Below, piece after piece: positions 11,801 to 24,183 of a stretch of DNA of 64,000 bases. The notes under the pieces were generated by a model. It saw only the letters and a program-made list of their open reading frames with translations, had not been told where the DNA came from and made no database searches. Numbering within the stretch: the stretch's first letter is position 1; each line of letters starts with the position of its first letter. The DNA comes from Mixophyes australis. Lineage: Eukaryota; Chordata; Amphibia; Anura; Limnodynastidae. A program made the position numbers and the translations under genes. The DNA is taken from NCBI GenBank assembly GCA_036250195.1, contig JAVHZZ010000008.1, positions 9,476,434 through 9,540,433 on the forward strand, in the 5' to 3' direction.

Positions 11801-14800
11801 TTAAGATCCTTAATGAATCAGGCCCACAGTGCGGAATGTTAAAGCAAAAGCGGAACTGGAAGATTTTGTCGACGGAACTTTGCATCTCTGCGAAACAGCA
11901 GGGAAGGGTGGAGGAGTGTAAGATAATGGAGACATTTTATTTTCAGGGTTCTGGTGGGCTTTTTGTCCAAAAAATACAGTATATATACAGTTGTTGTGCA
12001 TATATCCATTTGAAAACCTGGGTCTTGCTAACATGAGTTTCCATCTCAGAGTAAAAAAGAAAATATTTATTCAATTATTATTGCAAAAACAAAAGTATCA
12101 TTATGAAAGAAATATCTCCCCCTGTATCTCTACAGCCGCTCATTAATATTCCAAGGCTCATAGTCCTCTCCTTCCCATAGAATTAATGTTTCTTTTTTTT
12201 TTCTAGTTTCAGCTGTAATTAATCTGAACTCTGCGCTCCCGGGACCACCTGGGCACAAGGAAACCTAATATGGGTCTGACAGGAACAATGAACATTTTGA
12301 TGTAACAATGCGGCTCATTGTCCCGGGGATGTGTCAATCACAGCAGAGGGACCTCTGCGTCAGGTCCGTTTCCACACTCAGTGACTGCAGGGCGACGTGT
12401 TTATCTAGCCTAATAAAAACATTAAACAGGGAAATAAATCTCTTCTACCCAATATACTTCTCACTAGTGCAGTAAATTTTAAAGCATTTAGAAAAAAAAA
12501 GAAGCTCTTAAGGTCCATAACAATGTAATTTATGTTGGGTCTTTTTTTTTTATTTTTCTGCTCCAAGGTTATAATAGTCGCAAATTGTTCCGTTACAAAT
12601 TGTCCTATCTCATTTTAAATCATTTGAGAAGGAATAAAAACACTATTACGAGGTGTTACATAATAAAGTCTTATAATTAGAACCATACAGAGGTCGATGG
12701 GCTTATTGCGGAGCGTGCTAATGCCCCCCTGTCCCAAACGCTCTGTGGAAATGGTATTTAAAACGTGTGGGTTTTATTGATCTTGTTAACAACGGGGGGA
12801 TATGGTTTTGTCTGTGGTCAAGGAAAATTATTTTTACTTATACAGTATTCTCCTATTTCAACGGAACCACATTAAATACTTATCTGCAACTCTCACACGT
12901 AGAATAAAAACAGTTATTCCTCGGTAAGGGTCTGAGCCATTAGGGAACGTAAGTGCAGACATATGCTGGTGAATGCAACTGCACGCAATTCAGGTCAACC
13001 CGCAAGTAACCCTTCCGACGGCCGGCGATTTGAAGGGCGGAATAGGGAAGAGAAGGGGCGGACTAACGTGGGCACTGCGCAGTAATGGCGCTCCGCAGCC
13101 AAGCGCACCTACGGGAGACATCTCAGGTTCGTGTTTTTTAGCCGAATCACTTCCACCGGCTACAGGACAGGTGTAAGTGCCGACTGATAGTGATGACTGA
13201 AACGTGTACGCATGCTAGAACGTGTGCTTGCAAGCAGGGCCGGATTAAGGGAATGGAGGCCCCTGGGCTAATGGGGCCTCCATTCCCCCAAGAGCCCCCC
13301 CCCCCCCCGCATGATCCGAGCCGCCCCTCCCCCCCCCGGTGATCCGAGTCGCCCACCCCCCCCCCCCCGGCACTTACCTCTTTCACCTCCTTCCCCGGCG
13401 CGCTGTACACTCTTTACTAAGGAGATCTCGTGAGAGTGAGACTCACGAGATCTCCTCAGTAAGGAGAATTCAGCGCGCCGGGGAAGTACTGCAGTGAAAG
13501 TGCTCAGCAGCACTGATCGGGCTGGGGGCGCCCCCGACCGATCAATACTGCTGCTGAGCACTTTCAAGGGCCCCCTGGATGCCATAGGCCCCTGGGCTGT
13601 AGCCCAGTTAGCCCTATGGTTAATCCGGCCCTGCTTGCAAGTAAGAGAAACTTTGAAAATGCATTTTCTATACAGTAGGCATTAATAATGTCCTAATATA
13701 TGTAGGTCATGTAAAAAAAAATTATAAACTTTTTTTTAATGTACTGTTGTTAATGAATATAGATTTATTTTTACATGCGTTCTGACTGCCGTATTCAGAT
13801 CTGCTTGTACTTGCGCGCAAATTTTTTAAAATGCAAGTTGTGTTCATATTACACTCCTTAATGAATCAGGCCCTAACTGAGAGCAACATTGATTTTCTCT
13901 GTACATTGAGCAGTGAACCAGTAACTGACATGATCTGCTTTAACCTCACATAAATATTTACCTGCTGCACAACTAATACTAGGAATATAACACAATAAAT
14001 ACATCATACTTGCCAACTTTTCCTCGTTGGCTTCAGGTAGATCCCGGGGCAGGTGGGCGTGCAGGGGCGGGGCTTGACAAATCGTATCATTTTGGTCCCG
14101 CCCCCTAAACGATTGTCACAATTTTGGCCAATTACAGCAGTGGGTGGGGCTAATAATCTCTAGAGACTGAAGTGTCTTTTACATTTCTGTCTCCATTACT
14201 GAAGTCATGTTATCTTACCTGTCAGTCTTTGATTAAATCTTGGTCTCCATGAAAATGGCCACCTCCGTAGGCATCAATACATGGACATAGGACACAATTT
14301 CTGAACTGTGTCATCATGCCACAGATGGTGATGCCAACCGCGTCTTGTAACAGGGGTGGATCTAGAGAATACTGCTACCCGGGGCGATGTAGGGGGGGTG
14401 GGGGGGGGGGGGGGGGGGAGGATTTAGGCCCCGCCCCCTTTTTGACATCTGAGGCTCCCGGCGGCTGCATACTATGTGCAGGTCCGTTCAGCAGTGACAG
14501 GCAGGGACAGTGTGCTGCGCGGATGCTCTGATTGTGTTTTAAACAATAGTGGACACTGGTAGTCTGCGCGCTGGGCTCTACACCGACTGTGGTGTGGATA
14601 TGACTGTGTCAGACAGAACGCTGCTCATATTTAAGAACACTGAGCGCGCTTAATATCCTTGGCGAGTCCAGGGAAGGAGGGGGGAATTTTATTTTACTAT
14701 ATACATTAAATAGTTCATACTTAAAAGGGACATTTCATCTCTATGTCTTTTGTATAGCTTTTAAGTATAAAATGTTATGCAGCATTGTTCAGCGAATCAG

Positions 14801-17800
14801 TGGAAAAGGGAAATGTTAATAAACTAATAATTAGCAAATCAGAAATTTGAAACAGTGAAAGGTAGTCTACAAGGGAAGATGGATCAGTGGTAAAGGAGCA
14901 AATAAAAATAGTCCTTGTGATATTTATAAATAAACTACATGTTGTGCAGAGCACATGATGGACTTCTTTTCTGGGGTTATTTAACTGTCCCCCAATATAT
15001 GTGTAACTCTGCGCCCCTCACTGGCATAAAATAAGCCCTTAGTGATCTTCCATAATCGTAAACCCTTCTTCTTCACCATACATGCGCCCCCATCCCTTAT
15101 CACATTACATGCCTCCCCCATCACAGTAAATGTTCCCCTCCCCCCAAAGTAACTGTTCCCCTCTCCCCCCCAATCACAGTAAATGTTCCCCACCCCCCCA
15201 AAGTAAATATTCCCCTCTTCTCCCCAATCACAGTAAATGTTCCCCTCTCTCCTCCCCAAAAGTAAATGCACCCCTCCCCCCCCCCAATGAATGTTCCCCT
15301 TTCCCCCCCCACAATTGTGGTAAATTTGCCCCTCTCACCCCCCCAATCACAGTAAATGTCCCCCTCTTCTATCTGCCCCTCCCCTATCAAATGAATACTC
15401 AATTAACTTACCTTCTCCTCCACGATGCTGCAGCTCCCGGTCACTGACAAACTGGGAGCACGGCGCACAGTGATGATGTCACCGCGCCCCATTCCCACCC
15501 TATCAGTGCCTGGGAGCTGCAGCAGCGCGGAGAAGAAGGGGCAGCACGGTCGGTCAGACTGAGGGGCCCGGACAGTCCAGGGAGCCCGGACAGATGGAGA
15601 GGTCTATCCTGGACCCCTAACAGCTGTACTGGCTGTAACCCCCTGATGGCAGCCTGGATCCTCTACCGGTTATTATCAGCGGACAATGAAACTCTCCCAG
15701 ATATTTGCCAAAGACACAACATTCAGAGCGAGACACAGAGCAGGTCAGGGAAATCTCTGCGATAAACCTGTATCCAGAGGCTCAGTTATGGATCAAGAGC
15801 TGGATCTCCACCAGTATCCACAGACTACAAAGAGCGCGAGAGAGGAAGCCGCTATCTATATAATATGCACAATGTATAAAATATTTTCCTCGTGAGACAC
15901 ATCTACATCGTAAAGCTGCCAGCACACAGCAGCGTCTCAATTATTCCTTCCTATATCTCTTCTATATTATTACTAACCCAGTATTCACAGACATATAGCA
16001 CAGGAACATCCAAGCTGACTATCTCATTTGCAACTGCTTTTTTACCTCCATTGCACTGAACATTTATGTTCAAAAATCATATTTGTGCTTCCTCGCTGCC
16101 AGGGCCCTCTTAAGAACCTCTTGGGCCCCCGGGCACAGCAGTGCACCGGGGCCCCTATATATACAAAGAAAAAAAAATGATTATATATATATGGGCCCTG
16201 CAACCCAGGGGGGCCCTCCGGAGGCAGGAAAAAAAAAAACCCTGCAAAAAAAGAAGAAAATACTTACCGTGCTGTCAGCTGGCAATCCAGCTCCCTCCCT
16301 GGTCTCCTCCTCCGTCGCGCTCCGCAATGGATGTCGGGCGGGTGTGATGACGTCACGCCCGACATGCACTGCCAGCGCGACGGAGGAGGAGACCAGGGAG
16401 GAAGCCGGATCGCCATCTGACAGCACGGTAAGTATTTTCTTCTTTTTTTGCAGGGTTTTTTTATTTTCTGCCTCCGGAGGGCCCCCCTGGGCTGCAGGGC
16501 CCCTGGGCACCTGCCCAGCGTGCCCAATGGGAAAGACAGCCCTGCTCGCTGCGGACACGGAGCACTTTACCATAGCTGATCTTCTGTCTCTGTACTTCCT
16601 TTGTAACATTATGAACACCTCCAAAATTACTACATAAAGTAGACCCACTTAAGCTATAAATCTAGAGCTTTGGATCTGATGCAAAGTGGTACGTGCGCCA
16701 GTTTGCGTAGCGTATCTTGTGTGAAATCGCTATGTGCATGCCCAAAAAGTGGGTGCACGGATATGATCATACGCAGGCTTGTGCGATTCTGGCACTTATG
16801 GGGGAGGGAAGGGGCGTGCAAACACAGACCGAGTACACTAAACACGTGTGCTCATGTAGGCCCGCAGTAATACGCATATACGGCTGTTATGCCGTATACG
16901 GCTGTTAGGAGCCGTAACTTTTCTGTTTAGTATTAGGCACCAAAAAAAATGCTTAACTGCGCTGGCGAATATGGAAGCTCGCTGTGGGCGTCGCTGACAC
17001 TGGAGATATAAAGCATTTAAAAGCTATGCATAAAAAAAAATCAGACTGATTTAAAACATACACGCTGACTCCCCTGGAACGTCCAGGAGTATTTGTGTTT
17101 TCTGAGAGCCCCCCTGTACTGCATCCAGGAAAAGGACATCAGGATGTGATTCACGTCACCATATCCTTCCCAACTCTACGTGATGATGCCAAACTCATCA
17201 CCGTGCAGAGGCGGAAGCCAGCAGTGACTTGTATCACATCAGCATGGATGAACATGGCGTTGCGCAGCTGTTAGTGGGCTGTGATGGCGCAAATCGTTTT
17301 ACCCCAATACGCTCATCCTAACTTTGTAGACCTCCCTCTGGATCTCCGTAAAGGACAGGTCTACAAAATCTTGAATGGTCCTATAATATATTATCTGATT
17401 ACTGCGTTTAATTTATTTATCTTAGAACAAAGCACAACCTATTTGTCATACGTTAGCTCTCAGCACTGTACAGTAGACTGTATTAGTAAAATGTAACACA
17501 TGCAAAGCGGATGGTAAATGCATCTTTATCCATTTCACCATTCGCATTTGTGCGCAGGAGCCCCTGATTCACTGACAGCATTGACTTACTCTCGCGTGCC
17601 CTGAACGTCCATAAACCTCGGTTATTTTCCAGCTTAAATTCATGTATCGAGGTGGTTCTACCCCAGCTTGAGTTAATGATGCATTCTGGGTATTTTCTGG
17701 AAGAAACAGTTTGAGTTGTGTGTTTAATAAGTTATAATCAATGGGATGTGAAGTTCTCCCGCACACTCATTCACTTGTCACAGGGAAAGCAGCAATCTCG

Positions 17801-20800
17801 CGGCAGCTCTTTAAAAATGGGAGTTTTGCAGATGAATTCCAGATGTGATCTGGCCTCTAATTGACCAGTGACTGCGGCGTTGTGTCGTTCTCTGCGACTG
17901 TCGTCGGCGTGGTCATGGGTGTAAACATTCCGGGGCAAAACGTCTCTCATTTAACCCCTGCAAAGCCTCCATGAGACCGCGGCAACACCGCTGATACGGT
18001 ATTACAGCTCGGTGTCTCTTTCTGTGATTAAATGTATTGTTTAATATCATTACTGAGATTAAGGGTAATGTGGCCCTATTGAAGGTTAGAGGACGGCACA
18101 ATGGGGCCCCTGAAATGTATCAAGTTGCCTATCACTGATTTAGAATGAAGAACATTCTAGGAGAGCAAAACGATACATTGAATCAAGTAGTAATTTAATT
18201 TATGTTTTATTGTTCTTTACATATTAAAAACTGTATATTGGTGTTAACTCTCTATTAATTGTATGGAACTGATTTAAAAAGGACTTTGTTGTTAGATAAA
18301 AGTACTTTTAACAATTTATACCTGGAACCGACATACGTTCCATTATATCAGGGTTACTAAGACACTGAAGCGCTGACTTTATAGTGTACAGGAGTAAAGT
18401 GACTGTGAATCTGTCCATATACTGCGCTGTCTCCAGCAACCAGCCGTGCCATGATAAAAAACAGGTTCGCCAACATGAGCTAAACGACTTAATGAGACGT
18501 GATCAATCGTGGTTGGGTCTTTTGTGGTGAAACAAAATCACCCTTTAAATAGTCTTCTCATTTACAAAGAAAACACGTTCTTAATATGATCATTAATAGG
18601 AGACCTGCTCCAAAAATAGAATTTACGGTCTCATTTACACTCCTGCAAAACGACCCTGTGTAAATAGCAGCTTCACGCTACAAGCACATTACGGGCATTT
18701 CATGTGGTTTGGTGGCGGCGTGTGAAACTTGTATGGGATTAATAGCCATGCGGAGGTCTCATTCTTTCTATAGTTTAACTTTTATACTGTACCTGTAAAT
18801 AACAGGTGTATATGAGAATAATGAAGACATACTCAGGGGGGTATTTAATTATTATTTGCGGCTGCGCGTGTAAAGTACGCAACATCTCGGATATCTGTGT
18901 GTACCCAATAGTGGTGCGCACAGAAATCTACGATGCTGTAGTACCGGGACCCGTGCAGCCACACATAATGGCGCCCGCAACAGTGGCGCACGCAGGGGGG
19001 TTTCTGGTTCTCCAGAAACCCCTCTTCTCCGGGAACCAACAATACTGTACAGCAGCCGCGGCGCTGTCAAAGAAGCGCCCGCGGCAGTGCTGTATTGTAG
19101 TATAATACAGCACTGCCGCGGATGCTTCTTGACAGCGCCGCGGCTGCTGTAGAATTCAGCCTCGCTGAAATGGAGCTGCTGCGCATTTGAATATGCCCCC
19201 CAGAGTCTTATCACAACTGTGAGTGTTACATTTAAAGTGGACAATTCCTAGTTCAAATATGGTATCAAATTAAAATGTAAAAAACATCCATTCTAAAGTT
19301 AATAAGATCACTGCCCCTCCTTGGGCGACCCTTCCCAATAGGACCCCTTCTGTGCTCACACGCACTCCGCCAGCTCACAGTCAGCTCTCCAAGGACTGCA
19401 CCCTGAAAAACGTTTCATGATAACAACAAGCGGCGCAGTTATATCGTGATGCTAATTGGACGGGCTGCAGAGCTGTTCCTCTTTAAGGCTTTATCTCCAA
19501 CATGCTGCAATTAATTCATTTTTGCAAATAATCAAACTGTGCTGTAACCCATAACAACCAATTATATATTGGCTTTTATTAAGGGGAAACAGACCCTATT
19601 TTTTCAAGAATGTTTTCACTTAATCTTCCTTAATTATTCATTAAAAATATAAAGGTTTAAATTATTCTGTGGGGCAGCACAGTGGCCTAGTGGTTAGCAC
19701 CTCTGCCTCACAGCACTGGGGTCATGAGTTCAATTCCCAACCATGGCCTTATTTGTGTGGAGTTTGTATGTTCTCCCCGTGTTTGTGTGGGTTTCCTCCG
19801 GGGGCTCCGGTTTCCTCCCACACTCCAAAAACATACAGGTAGGTTAATTGGCTGCTATCAAAATTGACACCTGTCTCCCTGTCTGTCTGTGTGTGAGTGT
19901 GTGTCCATATTAGGGAATTCAGACTGTAAGCTCCAGTGGGGCAGGGACTGATGTGAATGAGTTCTCTGTACAGCGCTGCGGAATTAGTGGCGCTATATAA
20001 ATAAATGATGATGATGATGATGATTATTCATACTTGCCCCCATTTTTTCAGAATGTCTGGGAAACTAGTGAATTCCAGGTAGGACTCCCAGGCATGAAGT
20101 GGTCCCATTGGGGGCCTCGGTGACGCGTTTCTTCACAAATTGGGTCATTTTGTTCCCATCTCCCCTATAGTGTAATTTTGCCGTATTGGGCAGGGGCAAA
20201 ATACTGTGATTGGCGGCACCCCACTCCGTACTTGCAATTCACCTCCCCCTGAAGTGACAAATCATCCTCTGTCTTCAATGGAACAGTGCCCCTAGTGGAC
20301 TGATTGTCATCATGCAGAATACTCACTTTTTATTTTCCATATAAGAACGGCTTAGCTGAGTTTTCTTCCTGAACATCTAAAAATATTTGGGGTTTATTTT
20401 TTCCATCATTTTTCCAATAGCCTTTTAATTCGATGCGTCATTAAGTTAAAGTTGACCCAACACCAGTGTTAAACAATAACCTAATCACATAATAAATAAA
20501 CAATACTTTAGAAATCTCTTATCGACTGGGAAAGCAGAACGTTCCTGTGCTTAGCTTGTCACCTCCTCCAGCTGATGTTTACGTCTCGGTGTAAATCTGA
20601 CTTGTCTCACCGCAAGTCCATTCTAATTAGACCCGACATCATACAGTTGTAATCAGAGAGCTTCATTACAGCAGGAGAGGAAGACAAATCTGCTCACTGT
20701 ATAGAGGTCTGACGTATAATCAGGCACAGCCGGGCTGTTAGGAAAACCCTCATTTTTAGAGTTTTTCGACATGAAAGCACCAATGACCTTGTAAATCAGT

Positions 20801-23800
20801 GGCTGAGTCTTATAAAGTATAGAACAAAAGATCTGTACCTATCACTATGGTCTTAGGGATTAGTTACAAGAATGCAGGGCCAGGGTTAGGGCCACTGGGG
20901 CCCGGGACAAAAGGGACGATGTGGCCAAGGTTAAGCCTGATTTAAACTTAATACTTGATTGCTGACATTAACATTGGGTTACGGTTGATACCATTATTAG
21001 AAACACAAAAAATCAGTTACCCTACAATTACCCTAACAGTACTGTATGCTACCAAGGGGGAGAAATGCAAACATTGGGAGAACAAACTCCACACAGCTAT
21101 CATGCTGGTTGAATTCAAACCCAAGGTACCAGTGTTGCTAGGCAGCGATGCTAACCACTGTGCCGCCATGACATTGTTGTCACGTGGCTTGAATGTTACT
21201 GTACAATTAGCGCTTTTCAAAGATGGCGGCTTAATCAGAGTGGATTGGCAGATAAATTACATTATAAATTGAGCCCTTTTTTTTAACATTACAACAAAAA
21301 CTCTGAAGTTCTCCTGGTTAAGGAAAAGTGTAAAAAAACAAAACAAAAAACAAGACATCAAATGAGCGTTTTTCATTTTTAGATATTTCTCATGATTATG
21401 ATTATGGTGGCGTTACACTGCTTTTGTCACAGTATCACCGGACGTATAATGTGCACAATCTGCCGAAAGAAAAAACATTGCTTTGTGTTCTCTGAAAACC
21501 CACCTCTTCAGACAAGCTTATAATATTCTTTAACCACCCTCTTAACCTCACTACAATACAATACTACCCCATTGTCCCATAGATTGTAAGCTTGCGAGCA
21601 GGGCCTTCTCACCTCTTTGTGTGTTTTACCCAGTTTGTTTATTATACCACTTTCATACTGCCGCCCCGGCAATATCCCGGGTTGTTAACCAGGGCACAGG
21701 GCAGTATAGATAACAAGATTCCCGGGTCGGGCGGGTTCATACTGCACCTGCCCGACCCGGGTTTTAGAAAAAAAAAAGTGTTAAAAAAGATTTTATTTAA
21801 AAAAAAAATACATAAGAAATGTTTACTTAACTTATTTTCAGCTAGCGGTGTCTCCGGTGCGTTGCCGGCTGTCAGGGGGACCTCTGGGTACTAAAATGAC
21901 GTCATTTCTAGTCCATTAGAAATGACGTCATTTTAGTACCCAGAGGTCCCCCTGACAGCCGGCAACGCACCGGAGACACCGCTGGCTGAAAATAAGTTAA
22001 GTAAACATTTATTATGTATTTTTTATTAATTAAAATGGTTTTTTTTCACTTCACAATTATTTTTTTTTACAGTATGAATGGTGAGACCCGGGAATTACAC
22101 GTGTTGCACCATTCATACTGCAGGCGAGCGGGGTCCAACATGGGAATTACCCCTCGCAAAATCCCGGGTCTAAGTCCCGGGATTTTAGACCCGGGATTTT
22201 GTGGTTGGACTATTCATACTGCACCAAGACCCGGGTTTTTCAGCGTGCCTCTGCAAAAACCCGGGTTTTTGGTGCAGTATGAATGGGGTATTAGTTTACT
22301 ATGTTTGTCTCCAATTGTAAAGCGCTACGAAATATGTTGGTGCTATATAAATAAATTATGATGATGATGATGATGTCCCAGTACAAAACCGCCGGAGATC
22401 GTCAGCCACAGAGGCAAACACGTGGATCGCATCTGAGTAATGCACGTGGTTAATTTGAGCCTTAAACTATTAATACTAGTTACGTTTATTTATGTTTGTG
22501 CACCAAGAGGTTTTAAACCGAGCAGCTTTGGATAAAGCACTTGCAGCTTGTAGTGTTAATATTAACGGAAGAGATAGATAGCCAGGTACATATCACACCT
22601 TCATTGGCTGTGAACCTGCAGGCACCTCCTAGGCCCCAGGCTTCGTCTGTCTGGTTTGGGCCTCATCTCCCAGACACAGAATCCTGGAGCCTGATACCTA
22701 CTATTTCTGTCGTTGTTCTATGATCAGTCCAAATTACAAAGCGCTATCTGTGAGATGAGGAGCAATTAAATCTGCTGAAAGGAACCAGCGTATCTGTCTT
22801 CTTATGCATTCCACATTGATTTTTAATTTAGGGAGATAACTTTGTCAGCAGTTTCTATGTTGACATCTGATGACACAAAATTGCAACTTTTGCATATAGG
22901 AAAGAATTTTTGCTGCCCGTTGTTTTCGCAGCAGTATTTTGATTTGTACGTATCTTATGTTACATTTAACTTTAATTCTAGTGTATAGATATGACCAGTG
23001 CAGTAATCCAGCCGTCACCATCGCCAACTCGTTAAATGATCTGGCGCAAGTACGCACGTGGCGATGTCACCGGCGATATTGGGCAATCCACACTAATATT
23101 GCAGGATGTGTGGTCCCAAAGCAAACGTGAATCAGGATAACAATCTAATAATCTAATAATAAATGGGGTCATATGGGGACCCTATTGGCTGGTCTGTGCG
23201 GTAAGTTTCCGCTTGCGCTTGCGGACCGCAGTGTACGGCAGAAGTTACTCGGCTGCTCGTCTTGAGTGTCAAAGCGGCTGGATCTCATCCAACATGTTCG
23301 GCCAAACTGGGCAGAAATACACTCGCTTGGCGCTCAGTCTGAGAGGCCAGATTAGGCTTTGAGTTGACCTGAGTCTTGTTAAGTAACGGTGACAACTCCT
23401 GGGGGCGTTTCTATCGTTTCTGATATGCTACCCCCCCCCCCCTCCCTAAAAACACATTTGGATTGCCAGTAGCCCCAGTGGCAGGTGCACGGCTCACCCA
23501 CTCCACGCAGTGAGCGGGACGGCCATCTTTCTTGTCATCGGGGTAAAGGTGCTGACTAGCGGAACAGTCCCACCTGAATCGGGACAGTTGACCGCTATGA
23601 GTCAGGTGACACCATCAGAGTGCGATCGGCCACAGAATTTTGCAAAGTTAAAGTGGTGGCAGGACGCACAAGCAGCTCTGTGCTACGATAGTGAATTCCA
23701 GAGACTCCGGGGTTAATACAGGTCTAAAGAGACAGGAAACATTACGTGGAATGAGGCACATTGGTTCTGCATTAATTAAAGACTTTCATTCCTGCATTCG

Positions 23801-24142
23801 AAGGGGGCTAGCAATGCGTTTTGTTTTGTTATTCAGCTAGACTAATTAATCACATTACCTCATCACCCTGAATCTGTGCATCCTGGAGGTTGACATCATT
23901 CCCTGAGTTATGCCAGCAGTCTGTGCGGATGCCAGTGGGTGCTACTATCTCACCTTAAATAGCTTTCCACTCCTTACATATATGTTTTCTTTACATTTAA
24001 TCTACACAGTTTGGTTTGCTCTGTATTAGTTTAAAACAGTATATTTGCCTGTTCCTTTCTCTTTGTACATAACAATTTTTTCCACTGGTGTAGGTGTTGT
24101 TGCCTGGCAATGTGTGGTGTGAGTATGTGGGGTTGCCTGGTA

Positions 24143-24183
<41 letters not shown>

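Noticed and set aside
15121..15447. Overlapping ORFs rich in Pro (one strand) and Gly (other strand)
   Set aside because: They are explained by the C-rich imperfect tandem repeat; low complexity in every frame.
16083..16637. ORF of 184 codons on + and 155 codons on -
   Set aside because: It lies across a hAT foldback; the palindrome makes both strands read alike, and the second element copy (29286-29813) gives the same false ORF. No known protein similarity.
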